Shown here one piece after another: positions 25,578 through 37,660 of a stretch of DNA of 64,000 nt. Source of the stretch: Azadirachta indica (taxonomy: Eukaryota; Streptophyta; Magnoliopsida; Sapindales; Meliaceae); the NCBI GenBank assembly GCA_022749755.1, contig CM040452.1, positions 1,630,350-1,694,349 of the forward strand. The letters run 5' to 3'. The notes under the pieces are model-generated. The model did not search any database, was not told the DNA's origin, and was given only the letters and a program-made list of their open reading frames with translations. Positions within the stretch are counted from its first letter, which is position 1; each line of letters begins with the position of its first letter. The translations under genes were made by a program, and so were the position numbers.

Positions 25578-26401
25578 TGTTGAGGTAAATTAATACAAAT
25601 TAATTACGGAAGTACAACAATTATCTTATTTCATTTTGCCTGAACCTAATAGAAAACAGATAAATAGAATAACAATCTTGGACACAAAATTAATTTTTAG
25701 ACAGCGACCACATCATCAACAAAACATTCATAATACAATCAATTTTAACGTAAAAAAAAAAAACCTCCCCAATGTGAAGAGTAAAAACTGCGGAACCGTA
25801 ATCCATCCAAAAACTCCACTATAATCAAATAATAGAAATACACAATTTCTTTCTAGATAGAACTAGAGGTACAAATTTAAAATATTTTCAAGATCACACA
25901 ATCTTGGTAGACAATCAAATTCTATAAAGAAATTAGAGATAGTTCAAGAAAACATCACCAAAATAGTGGCCTAACTTTCAACTACGTAATCTAGAGAAAA
26001 GGAGCTCCAAATCTTATCTCCACTGTTCAAAATTTAGTTCTCTGAATTAGAAAGCTGTTGATAGAATTTCAACTTAATCGGACTACAAATCGACCTCCGA
26101 TCAGCCACTTGATCAAACCTGTCTCGAGTTTACTATTTTGCCTCTCTTTTGTAAATAGTACCACTCTCTCTAAAAAACCATGAACAATGAACGTTTTTTC
26201 TCCTTAACTAACATATATATATGACAATAAAAATTAAAATATTAAACCTTGAAAAATGATTAACTAACATATATATATGACGATAAAAATTAAAATATTA
26301 AATCTTGAAAAAAGATCAAAATGTTCCTAAATTAATTGGGTTTAATCACTATTGAAGAGAAATTTGGTCCATCTCTATATAAGAGGAAACCCAACCCAAT
26401 A
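25578..26401 (-). mobile_element. Solo LTR of the 49.5-kb copia family, inside WAK copy 2
   Basis: 824 bases, in reverse orientation, flanked by the perfect 5-bp duplication GAACA (25573–25577 and 26402–26406). WAK copy 1 shows the empty site as AAGGAGCAGAAG. The LTR starts TATTGGGTTGGG on its own strand and ends CCTCAACA, and it matches both LTRs of the element at 49530–53760. A solo LTR arises by recombination between the two LTRs of a full element, leaving one LTR. It interrupts exon 1 between the GUB_WAK and EGF regions. Confidence 0.92.
26205..26315. repeat. Tandem duplication inside the solo LTR
   Basis: Two copies of a unit of about 57–60 bases containing TTAACTAACATATATATATG, then AAAATTAAAATATTAAA and CTTGAAAAA. 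The full copia element does not show this duplication at the matching place, so it arose in this copy. Confidence 0.75.
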
Positions 26402-26543
26402 GAACAGAAGTGCGAAACAAGCATACATTTAGTGGATTATGCCTATCGAGATAACAGTGATTGTATTTACTCTAAAAATGGACAAGGATATCACTGCATA
26501 TGCAGGCAAGGATTTTAAAGAAACCCGTGTCTTGGATGTTATG

Positions 26544-28023
26544 GTAACTTCATTTCTTCCATTCTCTCTTTATTTATTTATTTTTTTAATGATATTAAGA
26601 ACTTTGCAACTTTCTTTTATTCAAAAATTTAAGGTAAAGTTAGAGATCATATTAAAAAAGATGCACATTATTACTTTTTCATCAATCTCTCGCTCTCTCT
26701 CTTTTTCCTTACCATTGACCTCATCTTATTTTTCTCTCCCGAACATCTGTTTAAACTCTAGTCTCTTCTATAGATGGTAATACACTGTTCTCATCTCCCA
26801 TCCTATTTTCATTTTAATCCCCAAGTCTCATTTCCCAATAAATTTAATGGAGGAATGATAGAGAATTTTCATGTTGGGGAATAGATTCTCCATCCCCACT
26901 TACTTTTCTTTTTTTCTTATTTATTCATACTAAATACTCATAAAAAAAAAAAATATTATTAATATATCATAATATAATTTATTGCAATTACTATATAAAT
27001 AATATAAACGTGACTATTTGATAGGATAAAAATATTAAGAATTAAATAATATTTCTGGTCAACTAATGTTCACATATATACTTATATTTTAAAAGTAATA
27101 TATTATATTTTATGTGCATGTGAACGGGGTAGGGATGAGTAGGAAGTATTAATTAAACTGTTCCCTACTTATTAATATATGAATTAATCTCCTTTCATTC
27201 TCCACCTCATTCCCCCTCTCAAATTTACCTAATTGGGACATATTTCCATGGGACTTAAAACCATGGACAATTTTTGTCATCCCTAGCACCTTCAATAAAA
27301 GTTTATATTATATCATATTTATTTATTAGAGTTCATTTAAAAATGAGAAATTGTAACTCCTGATCATAACTATATATATCATCTATTTAGCCAAATTTCG
27401 TAAAACTCTCTATATTTTCAGTAATATATATATTTATTTTGCATTGTCATAATATGTAGAAAAAAATTCTAATACATTTTCCCTATCTACCAAATAATAT
27501 TATTATTTGTATTTAAAACTAATAACAATCAATATACCTAGCAAAATAGTATTATTTGAAAATTTTAATCAAAAAAAAAATATTATTTTTATCTACAAAT
27601 ATTAAGCAAATAAATACATAGAATAAATATATTTTACAATTTGTCACATCAATCCAAAAAAAAATTATTTTCATTTCAACTAATTAATTTTATTTTTAAT
27701 TAAAATTAATATTTTTTGTTTTGAGTAGCTGTTAAAATAATAGTTTAAGGTAGATTTATAAAATTTAATTTAACAGATTCTAACTACTCGTTAGGGCTTA
27801 CGGTTATCTCTCCATTTCTAAAACTTGAAGAAGTAATATATGGAATCCTCTAAACAACTGAAGGCATTTTTATTTACGCCAAACTTGAAAAGTCAACTTT
27901 TTTTTTAATCATTTTAATTAGGTATCATTTTATATATTCTACCATTTAACACTTACTTAATTTCTTCATATTCCTTACCAATGAATATACATATATACCT
28001 CTTAAAGGCTCACTGTTTGACAA
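26544..28023 (+). other. Relict intron 1 of WAK pseudogene copy 2
   Basis: Collinear with intron 1 of copy 1. The donor GTAACT is kept but the acceptor AG has become AA. AT-rich; no gene inside. Confidence 0.8.
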
Positions 28024-29404
28024 ATGTTGATGAGTGCAAAGAACCTTCTAAATACAAATGTGATGGTACTTGCAAGAATATAATCGGGAATTATACATGC
28101 CATTGTTTACTTGGCAAGCATGGCGACGGTAAAGTTGGTTGTGAAGGACTTGGTATGACCAAAACTTTCTCAAATAAGTTTAATTACATAAATTTGTTAT
28201 GTTATATCATTTTGTGTACATTAATTTGTATAAAAAAATTTTATTTGTGGCTATTCTTGCATACGCAGTTATTGGAGCAATTATAGTTGCTGTGATTTTC
28301 GAAATTCTGATTTTGATCATACGCAAGGATAGAAGAAAGCAGAGAAATTTTTTGAAAAATGGGGGTATCATATTAAAGCACCAGCGAGTAAGATTTTTAA
28401 AGCAGCAGAGCTTGGAAAAGCTACAAAAACTATGACGGTTCCCATCTCCTTGGTGAGGGTGGTTTCAATTCTGTTTACAAAGGAGTTCTACCTGATAATA
28501 CTCAAGTTGCTGTGAAGAAGCCTACGAAAGCAGACAAGATCCAGATAAATAAGGAATTCCAACAAGAACTTGGCATCATTTCTCAAGTTAACCATAAGAG
28601 TTGGTCAAGATATTAGGGATATGTTTGGAAACCAAAGTGCTGTTACTAGTTTATGAATTTATTTCTAATGGTACTCTATATCATCACATTCGTGATAAGA
28701 ATTCGCAAATCCTAAGCACCTGGAAACATCGTCTGAGGTTTACGATGGAAACTGCTCTTGCACTAGATTATTTCCATTCTTTAGCGAGCCCTCCAATAAT
28801 TCATGGACACATTAAGTCTACTAACATACTATTGGATGAAAATTACGCAGCAAAAGTTGCTAATTTTGGAGCTTCAGTGCTGATTTCGCTCGATCAGATG
28901 GCCATGGCGACAAAAATATAAGGGACTTTTGGTTACTTAGACCCTGAATATGTCATATCAGGTATTTTGACAGAGAAAAGTGATGTCTATAGCTATAGAG
29001 TTATCCTTGTTAAGTTGTTAACAAGAATGAAGCTTGGCTTTTTCATGGCATCCAACAATCAAAAGATTAACACTGTTCATCATTTTCTCTGTTGCATATT
29101 GTAGGCTTTAAAGTAGCCCATAAAAGTGAAAGAGAGGAGATACAAACTATTGCAGAACTTGCAAAGAAGTGTGTAAGTAGTAGTGGGATACAAAGGCCAA
29201 CAATGAAGGAAGTTGCAGAGGAGCTTGATAGGCTGAAAAAGTTACACGACAGTTTATGGGCTCAAGAGAAGAGCGAAGAGATCGAGCATTTATTAGGTGA
29301 ATTATCATCAAATTTTAAATTTGAACATTCAACGACTATGATTACCCAACAAGACAATTAAACTGCAGTACCATTTGATATTGAGAACTACAGTTACCGC
29401 ATGA

Positions 29405-30309
29405 GATACTGGATCAGCATCAAGAAATTTAGGTATTTGATGATTTATTAGCTCATGTTGTTGTTGTTATATATTGTTATTATTATTTGACTCATTTTGA
29501 CTTATTTAATAGCTAAATATCTGTCTTGAGATTGGTGATTGAATGTATGAGATAGGTTATTAAATAAGTTACGAAAGTATGATGATTATATTGTGAGGCC
29601 TTTTATTGTTCAAACTATTAATGCAATTGAAGCAGCAAATTCCCTTCATAGGACATTAATTAATTTGTTGGATCAATTCAAACCTTAGAGTCTTAAAAAT
29701 TATTTTGACTTATTTGATTATATCTATAAAAAATTCAAGAATTGGGATAGAGTAACTATCATTCATTAAGCTCCAAAGCAATCTTGAAGAGTAAAGTCTG
29801 CCGTACTCATCAACTAAATTCAAAACGATTGTCAATGACATTTTGATCAAAAATTCAATTAACAATTCAACAACGATTTGTATCTTAGTTTAATGCGGTT
29901 TCCTATTCTATATCTTATTGATGTTTTTCTAATTAGATTCCCCTAATTTAAGGTGAGAAAATTAAAGTTGCCTTATGTAAGATAGAATTTTATTTGTATA
30001 AGGAAAGGAAGAATAGATTAAATAGGCTGGGAACATTTAACAATCATATATAGAAAGTTTTGCATTTCTCATTAACGAATACTCAAACTGAGAATAGAAA
30101 ATTTATAGTGGGATGAAAAGTGAGATCTATTCCCTTTTCTTTTAAGAAAAAAATTATTAACTTTAAATAACAATAATAATAATTAAATAAAAGAAAAAAA
30201 ATTATTAACTTTAAATAACAATAATAATAATTAAATAAAAGAAAAAACCCTGTAAGTTTTTCAATTCTTCCTTCAGAAGTCCTTAAAAGAATCAGGGATG
30301 TTTTCTTGA
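29405..30309. other. Gene-free 3' flank of WAK copy 2
   Basis: Only 29.48–29.67 kb resembles the flanks of units 1 and 3. The rest is AT-rich unique-looking DNA. At 30144–30247 a 52-bp AT-rich unit, containing TTATTAACTTTAAATAACAA, is repeated twice in tandem almost exactly. Confidence 0.6.
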
Positions 30310-30660
30310 ATAAAGTAAAATATGGTCAAATATTAAAAATGTATCTTTGTATATATGGACTATGGTACAACATATCAATTCTTTTAGAGTGCAAGTCTGC
30401 TATGCCAAGTATGACAAATTATTTTAGTTGACTCATAATACAATTTGATTTTCATATAATTTTCTTTTTGAACTTAATATTTCAATATTTCTATTATACG
30501 CAAAATTATAACTTGATATTGTGTTAATAAAATAGTCCTACTCAAGTCCCTTTTTTTTGTTTAATTTTTTTTTCGGAAGTGGTTACAGATTATATCAATG
30601 TGTCATGAGAAGGGGCTAATCATGATAAGGTAATTAATTATATTGAAATTTAATGGATCG
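30310..30660. repeat. Start of WAK unit 3 (third duplicate copy)
   Basis: Diverged but collinear with 3.89–4.28 kb at the head of WAK unit 1, including AAATATTAAAAATGT, a CATATCAATT stretch and the CAAGTCC region. The rest of the unit's upstream region is missing, and LINE sequence follows. Confidence 0.55.
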
Positions 30661-30812
30661 CACAATGGTTTTTCCTCATTTGTGAATGGGCCTTCATGCT
30701 TCAGGAAAGGTAAAGTCAATTTCCTCCCCAAAAGAATGCCATCCGACATCACATATTCTATAAGCCGATGAATATATTCTTTCTTAATCTGTCGTGGGAT
30801 CAGATTTCTCCT

Positions 30813-31315
30813 TTTTTATTTTCTTTTATTATTATTATTTTTGTAACTAATCTCCAAGCAAAAGCTTAGCGCAATAATGAAGAAAAGATACAAATCAAAA
30901 GGGATGCCAGGGAGGCCTTACAAAAATCATGTGATACATGTATGGAAAAGAAAACCGCAACACGATCCCAGTTTGTGAGACCTGATATACAAAAATAAGA
31001 CAAAGTAAAGCAGAGTAGTGTCTCAAGACTAGCAGTCCAGACTTGCACTACCCAGCAGCAGCAACGCACAGAAGCAAACCAACAAGCCAACGAGAAGAAT
31101 CAAGCAACAACAATAAAGCACCAAAAACTTAGTCATCAGTATGCCAAACATCTATAAACCTGCAATGCAGTACACCAATATCCAACTGCAGCAGCCAGCA
31201 AACTTCCAAACAAGGCAGCGTCAGCATGCCAAACAACAACAAGCATAACCCAACCAACCACAGCAAAATGCTCGCAGCAGGACAGCATGAAAGTAGCAGC
31301 TACCACCACAAGGAC
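30813..31315 (-). mobile_element. 5'-truncated LINE (L1-type) 3' end with 14-bp target duplication
   Basis: About 500 bases flanked by the exact direct repeat ATCAGATTTCTCCT (30799–30812 and 31316–31329). The plus-strand left edge is T-rich, equivalent to an A-rich tail on the minus strand. The body is much GC-richer than its surroundings and has no ORF of note. A-rich tail, long target duplication and missing 5' part are the marks of target-primed insertion of a truncated LINE. A SINE is possible but I see no RNA polymerase III boxes. It landed within an older LINE fragment. Confidence 0.75.
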
Positions 31316-31329
31316 ATCAGATTTCTCCT

Positions 31330-31770
31330 GTTAATTTGGCCACTTTTCTTAATAAATATGGCGCTGCTTCTGGATAAATTATAAACAAGGAGAAAAGTTA
31401 TTGTTTTCTAGGTAAATCTGGTGCACCGTGCTCCTCACAAAAAGTTAATTGCTGATATTCTTCTGTTTGCTGAAGATAGCTTGCCGTTCTCTCATTTAGG
31501 CGTTCCTATTCGTAAGGTTGTTCGAAATGGCAATACTTACAAGCCTTAGTTGACATGCTCGTGCTCGTCTTATTGGTAAGAAAAGTAGGATCTTATCTAT
31601 GGCTGGCAAAGTGGAACTTTTTTAGAGTCTTCTCCTTCATTGCTTTAAGGTCTATTTATGAACTTATTCACTTGTCAATCAGCTATACAATTGTGCTCGA
31701 AATTTCATTTTTTCTGAGGGTCAATACAGGGAAATTGCTTTATTCAATGAGGTAATGTTACAAGGAAGAA
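31330..31770 (+). pseudogene. LINE reverse-transcriptase fragment
   Basis: Pieces of a non-LTR RT in shifting frames: LNKYGAASG-stop-IINKEKS near 31350, LPFSHLGVPIRK near 31480, then ARARLIGKKSRILSMAGKVE and LLHCFKVY near 31560–31660. These match the RT C-terminal region of plant L1-type LINEs (the ...NKSK, ...YLGVPL and ...AGR..LI.SVL patterns). Several stops and frameshifts. The piece before the nested insertion, from about 30660, may be the same element. Confidence 0.7.
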
Positions 31771-33530
31771 GAAGAAAATAATGTTCAGCTTCTTTGAACT
31801 GCTCACTCTTTTTCTGAAAAATACATCAAGAATCAAAGATCATCTCTCATGACTTTAGAAGTTGCATCTCCCAAATGTTTTAACTCTGTTTACATCCAGC
31901 TAAGCGGAAAATTTAGCTTCAAACAGTTTTACCGAACTTCTGCCAAGTTGATTTGCCATATTACATCAACTCTAAGTATTAAAGTACATAAAATATATTT
32001 CCATTTTAATTGATCAGGGAATGGAGGGAATACAATTTGAGAAGAAAAGTATCTGAATTCTGAAAGTGGGACATGGAAAGGGGAGCAGTCAAATCAATCA
32101 CAGTTCCCATGATCTTGGCCATACATATACTTAAGCAGCTTCATTCATATGATGAGGCGGTCCAATAATCAATGGTTGTGTATCTATTTGAAAAAAAAAT
32201 GTAAAATAGAAATTGAAAAAAAATAGCACACTCGTAGAGAAACATAAACAGGGCTTTCATGAGAAATAATAGGCTTATATCTAGCTCCTGCTTTAACCAT
32301 CATTTATCATTCATCATTCGTCATTTTTACTTTCTATCTTTAATTTTGGGGTAAATTAAAGCCATTTTGAATACTGAGAAATTAGTTAATATTAGTGTTA
32401 GTACCCAACCAATAAAGAAAGGAAGATTTTATCAATTTGTGCATACACTATAAATGACTAGATTTGGTTTAGGGATAATAAATTAAAAGATTAAATATTC
32501 TAGTAGTGGAGTACTTATATTTTATGAATAGTTATCTTCTTCAAGATATTGGGGGAATAAGTTGTTCGGCTGTGCCCTAAATATTTTTGCATGTATATAA
32601 ATATATATATATATTGGGGGTAATTTCTTTTTTCCTCTTTTGTTTTTTGGTGCATCATTTTTGCTCTTGATTATTACATAAGTATATAAGTTTCGAACGG
32701 GAGTGAGAAACTTTACTTGCAGAATACTAAACTTTAAAATTTTACTATTACTTGAATTTAAAATAATTTAAAAGTGTTAAGAATGTCCCAAACTATTTGA
32801 ATTACATAAAAAATATTAAAATTGAGTCTATATAAAATAAATATAACAATAAAAATGAAAAGGATATTAGATTAAGTAAAGTATTAAGAAAGGGCAATTG
32901 GGTCATCAAATCAAATTACCTATAATTTTTATTTTTTATCAATTCAAAGTTGGAATGGTGGGTTGCAGTTTATGGTGATAGGGACATATATAGACTCATT
33001 AGCAAATAAAATCTAATTAATATAATGATATATTCGCATTCATAAACATAAACAAGGGCATTCCTCGATAATGAAACGATTCGTTAAACTATTAAGCACA
33101 AGCAAATGAATTAATTAAGCAGCAGTTTTGTCATCAAATATTGCTAGCTGCCTATATATGACTGCTAATTTGTGATTGTGAGGACTACATATTCATTCAT
33201 TCATTTGATGGGAGCCCAGGCATATAATTAAGTTGGGCCAGTACTAGCGGCCACTGATACATATTCAATTACCAGTTCAGTTATACATAAGAGTATTCTC
33301 GGTGCCAGATCAAAGACAGTGGTGGACTGGCAGGTTTTTTTATCGAAAATATATATATCTAAACATTCATGCAAAAATGGTAGGTAAGTGCCTTTTTCAG
33401 AGAATATATTACATTGCAATGTACTTGTAAATTAATTCCAAAATATCCATCGATCTCCACAAATAAATAAAGCTGCAGTGCTAAAAGTGAAAAAGATGAT
33501 ATACATTTTCCACAAAAGTAGGCTACAAAA

Positions 33531-33562
<32 letters not shown>

Positions 33563-34183
33563 AGGGACAAAGAAAACTTGCTTTTTGTGCCATTCCATGT
33601 GAACGTCGTGTGAGAGAATTTGCTAGCTAGCTTTTTCTTAAGAATATCAACACGATGACCCACCCGCCCCAAACATTACTTTTGGAAAATTTTTTAAAAT
33701 AACTATAACTGCAATTCAATCGACGTAAACAACATATGAAAAAAAAAAGGTTATAAATATAGTGCAATATCTATTTTTCAGGCAATTTTATCCTCATTAG
33801 TAATTTTTTTTTTCATATTGTAACACTATTTTTTTTTTTATCTTTCCCTTTTAATGTAAAAGAAATGCATAAATTTAAGATGAAATCAATATATTTTGGT
33901 ATGATTTTTGATGCGCCTCCATAATATATTTCTTAAATTATAGTGATTTGATTTCCTTTATTTGATGTAATTTATTGTATATAATTTGTTTACATTTTCG
34001 CTATCATTGTAAGTCTATATAAACGCCACTCATATGTAAACTTTTCAAGATATAAAGATTATACTTCTTCACAGGCCGATTTAAGAGATTATTGAGTTAC
34101 AACTTGAAAGAAACGAAGCAAGCAAAGAGCTCTTTAATTGTTGAAGTACTGAACGGGCATGCAAATGAAAGTACGTTTATATA
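31771..34183. other. Gene-free AT-rich intergenic stretch
   Basis: No supported gene. It contains an (AT)n(GTAT)n microsatellite at about 33530–33563 and several homopolymer runs. Short ORFs here lack any recognisable domain or codon bias. Confidence 0.6.
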
Positions 34184-34805
34184 TCACATGATGCGGCAAG
34201 CAGGAATAATTGGCTCACAAGCCATCACTTCATATGTTGGAGGCGGCCATTGATTATAATAGCAATGGAGTATCTCTTCTTCTCTCTTCCTTCCCTCTTC
34301 CTCTTCTCTCTTCTTCCACGCTTGATAGTGTCGCAAATAATCCAAGTTTCTTTCTCAACTTCCGTGTAAGCTTCACTGAATCTACTTCGTCTCCGATTAC
34401 CACCAGTTCATCCCTTTCTTTCCCTGTTATTTCCACCTTTCTCGCACCTACACAAGCATCCATGCATGCACCAATAATTAATTAATAATTAAAGCACGCA
34501 TTAGAATTATAATTTCCAATAATAATATTTAATATATAATTAATTGTTAAATGCTAACCATCCATTTTCACTGCAATCTTCATGGCTCTCGATCTGCATT
34601 TTTCGCAAGGCATCTGCACCTTTATAACTATCTTTTGCTGAACGTAGGCATAGCACATAATAATACAATATACATTAATTAGATGAGCTAGAATCCTCAA
34701 TTAATTAATTATACTATATGTGTGTGTGTGTGTATGTATATATGTCTACATACTATATATATATATATATATGTCTACTAGGAAAGAAAATTAACTCACC
34801 TTCAT
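34184..34805 (-). CDS. HMA-domain (HIPP-like) metal-binding protein gene, CaaX end out of frame
   Basis: Three exons on the minus strand: 34805–34800 (ATGAAG, six bases), 34637–34559 and 34447–34254, with GT–AG introns of 162 and 111 bases. The spliced frame encodes a 92-residue protein with no internal stop: MKQKIVIKVQ, then MPCEKCRSRAMKIAV with the M-x-C-x-x-C metal site, then the DELVVIGDEVDSVKLTRKLR half of the HMA ferredoxin-like fold, and a charged Glu/Arg tail. Heavy-metal-associated isoprenylated plant proteins normally continue to a Pro-rich region and a CaaX box. Here those lie in the +1 frame: YYNQWPPPTYEV...CRIM, stop at 34186–34184. So one base has been gained or two lost in the purine-rich tract around 34265–34310. 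As written, the protein would lack prenylation. It may be a real shortened allele or a sequencing slip. Confidence 0.8.
34718..34772. repeat. (GT)n and (AT)n microsatellites
   Basis: A short GT run followed by an AT run, both lying within the first intron of the HIPP-like gene. Confidence 0.8.
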
Positions 34806-34877
34806 GGTTAACAATAAGGCTTTAATTAGTAGCTTGTAGAGCTTCTATATCACGATGAACTTGAAGAGAGTGCATCT

Positions 34878-34885
34878 ATTTATAG
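34878..34885 (-). promoter_or_regulatory. TATA box of the HIPP-like gene
   Basis: On the minus strand the sequence reads TCTATAAATAGATGC, a near-ideal plant TATA box, 73–80 bases before the ATG at 34805. This gives a leader of about 45 bases and supports the six-base first exon. Confidence 0.6.
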
Positions 34886-36439
34886 ACTCATATCGTATTT
34901 TTTTTTTTTCTCTGTCTTATTGTTCACGTGCATATATACATTAAGCTGATTATTCTTGATGAATTTACCTTATCTGAATATTGTGTAATATATTTTATAT
35001 AACTCAAGGTCAAGCTGAAAACTGCAATAATTAAAACCCTTCTACACGCGCAACCCTAGCCAGCTAGCTCAAGTATTTTTCAGAATCATGTATTTTCAAA
35101 ATATTTAAAATTGTAGTTCTCATAGTGTATTATTTTCAATCAAAAAGAGTAATTCGAAAATCCTCTACCTTTAACATTGCTCTGAGCTTTGGCTTGGGGC
35201 TTATTCAGGAAAAAAAAAAAAATCCTCTACCTTTATAGAGAACTATTTGACAGTTTTTTTTAATTAATTAGATTTTTTTTTCAATAAATATACGAAACTT
35301 TCAGAGAAATTGATAAGTATTATTTCTTTACAAAGCTTAACTATATAGCTATTGAATTTAGAAAGCTAATTAATTATATTAAACACTACAAAATTAAGTA
35401 GTATTTAGTACATATTGTGGCAGTTTCATTTCAGATTTATTATAGTATAATGTAATAACTGGCTAGTGATTTCCTGTCAATTGTATGCTACATATAGCAG
35501 TCTAACTAGCTACAGAATTCAATAAGCTAATTATATTAACATTTTTATAATTTTTCAAAAACATTACATAAATATTAATTAAATCATTCCCTTTTATAAT
35601 TTTTTAAAAATATTACATAAACATTAACTAAATCATTCCCAACTCTAGTATGAGAAGAATTTTTGAATTTAAAACTTATTATATTATACGTTCTCAAAAA
35701 ATTTTATCAATTGAATTGACAATTAGTTATATTATTAAAAAATTAAGCAAGGATATATTATTTATCCTTCGTGTACATTTGTAATTATGGAATAATATAC
35801 ATGGAGGATTGATGCCAGATCTTATCTTTATGATCTAATAAGATCATCAAGATCAAACTTTCGTCAATGGTAAATTTCTTTGATTTTTTATTTTTGATTG
35901 ATTATTTTGTGACTTTTCAAAACGTGGGAATGAATTACCCTTATTCACGCTAAGACTATTACCCTGCTAATAATCCACAAAATGTCGTGGGCTAGCTTGT
36001 CCAGATGATGGAACATTAAGATTGATCGAACTTCCCCTTAAATTTCTTTCAAGAATTCGGGCTGAGCAAGGTCTCTTTTTCTTCTTGAATTATCTACATG
36101 ATAAGCCCCCGCTGTTTTAGGTCTTTGGCGTGTAGACTCATTTTGAAAGTTGAGAGTTTGGACCCCATTTGGTGGAAACATTTACCCTTGTCCTTACGTT
36201 CGTGATTTGACTTGTCTTCAAAAGTAAATTGATTTGTTTTAGGGTATTGAAATTTCTAAGTTGTTGCTGCCAAGAGCAATAGTTTTGTCGCCGAACGTTT
36301 AGAGCCGAATGGCGCCAATACTCTAATAACGACAACGTTTAAACTACCTTTAGGGATAATAGTGTAATTATAAATTTTTTCATTATGTTTTGCGACAATG
36401 GATTAATTATTTAATTTGTTGGCATCGCCAAAAATTTTC
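34886..36439. other. Gene-free stretch upstream of the HIPP-like gene
   Basis: Includes promoter-distal sequence, a short duplicated motif near 35.55–35.64 kb (ATTTTTTAAAAATATTACAT-like, twice), and at 35.94–36.36 kb a somewhat GC-richer part I cannot assign. No gene supported. Confidence 0.5.
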
Positions 36440-36700
36440 TTGTAACATTCAACAATCAGAAGATTAGTCTGTTTTAGATTCTGAGGTTTAAGGTAGCCAA
36501 TGAAATAGAAATGGAGGAGATACAAATCGAAGCGGAGCTAGCAGAGAAAAGTGTAAGTATAGCGGCATACAAAGGCCCTGATGAAGGAAGTTGCAGAGGA
36601 GCTTGACAGGCTGAAGAAGTTGCATGACAATTTATCGGCTCAAGAGAAGAGCGAAGAGACCGATTATTTGTTAGGTGAATATTGTATTCAAATAAATAAT
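36440..36700 (+). pseudogene. WAK kinase 3'-end fragment, copy 3
   Basis: Matches 10.46–10.72 kb and 29.06–29.30 kb: the pattern ACATTCAACAATCAGAAG, then codons for VANEIEMEEIQIEAELAEK in one frame and MKEVAEELDRLKKLHDNL in another after a frameshift. Only the last part of the kinase domain (subdomain XI) and the tail remain. It is followed by the same 3' flank as WAK copy 1, so it is the remains of a whole third gene unit and not a captured fragment. Confidence 0.85.
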
Positions 36701-37660
36701 TAAATTCAAATGATATATATATATATGGTACTATTTGAATCCTCATGGCTAGTCTGGTATTAACAAGTAGACTCCTACAATAAATTAAAACTAATTGCCA
36801 CCCACATTCTTCTGTTATTATTTATTTCTATTGTTTTGTATTTGACCCTTTCTGACTGATTTAACGACTGAATACCCATGTCTTGTAATTTTGATTGAAT
36901 GTTCGAGGTGGATTAACGACTTATGAAGTACAATGATTATATTTATAAGATTTTTTATTATCCAAACTATAATGTAACTGATCGACCCATGAAATTCCCC
37001 TGATGCCATTTATTGATTTGCCGGATCAGTTCAAAGCTCCTAGCTAGCGGCCAGATATTGAATACATAAGGTAGTCAAATTAGCTAATTCATTTAAATAG
37101 ACTTTAGAAGTCCTTTGTTGTGTTTCTTTGATTTTTTTTTTTTTAGCTTTTACTTTACAATTCTATTTCTTTTTCTTTATAGCTAGCTGTTTGTTTTTCG
37201 TTAGTAAAAGTCCTTTCAAATTTTTCTATATGTTTAGGTTTCTAAATTAGTCAATAATTTGAGGTAGTGTTTATTTTTTAATCTGAAATTTTGAAATATT
37301 TAAATTTTGAATAAAATTAAATATATCAATATGAATGATATGTTTATTTTTTATTTGAATATAAATATTAAATTGTTTAGTGATTTTAAATAAAAACGTT
37401 TTAAAAATCAATATTTTTACATTTGTATGTAAATAAATTAATTAGATAAAGATATATATGAAAGAAATTAATTAAATTATTTAGAGATTTTGTATTCAGC
37501 GAAAAGTAAAATATATATATATATATATTTTTACTTAGTAAAACATATGTTTTAAAATTGATACTACCTTAAAAAATCAAATATACTTAATAGCCTAATG
37601 GATTGTGGAGAAACACTAAATATCCCCTCATGTTTGCAGGGTGTCCTATCTTAGATGTTA
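36701..37660. repeat. 3' flank of WAK unit 3
   Basis: Collinear with 11.34–12.18 kb, including the stretch CTAGTCTGGTATTAACAAGT. Ends where similarity to unit 1 fades. Confidence 0.75.

Larger units (their letters stand above)
24845..29404 (+). pseudogene. Wall-associated receptor kinase-like pseudogene, copy 2
   Basis: Duplicate of the WAK copy at 7120–10831, many times broken. The ATG and signal peptide are kept, but a Cys codon of the GUB_WAK region is a stop (24959–24961). Further lesions: a one-base loss near 25040; TGG-to-TAG at 25561–25563; a solo LTR at 25578–26401; CAA-to-TAA at 26516–26518; intron 1 acceptor AG changed to AA (28022–28023); intron 2 donor GT changed to AT (near 28174); one-base losses near 28391, 28423 and 28599; and a stop at 28919–28921. 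The kinase has lost both catalytic Asp residues: HGD reads HGH and DFG reads NFG (28862–28864). The kinase C-terminal part, 29092–29361, still reads EIQTIAELAKKC and QRPTMKEVAEELD. It cannot make a functional protein. Confidence 0.92.

Noticed and set aside
34210..34485. 91-codon plus-strand ORF, Ser/Leu-rich
   Set aside because: Shadow of the minus-strand HIPP-like exon, which has an HMA domain, splice sites and TATA box.
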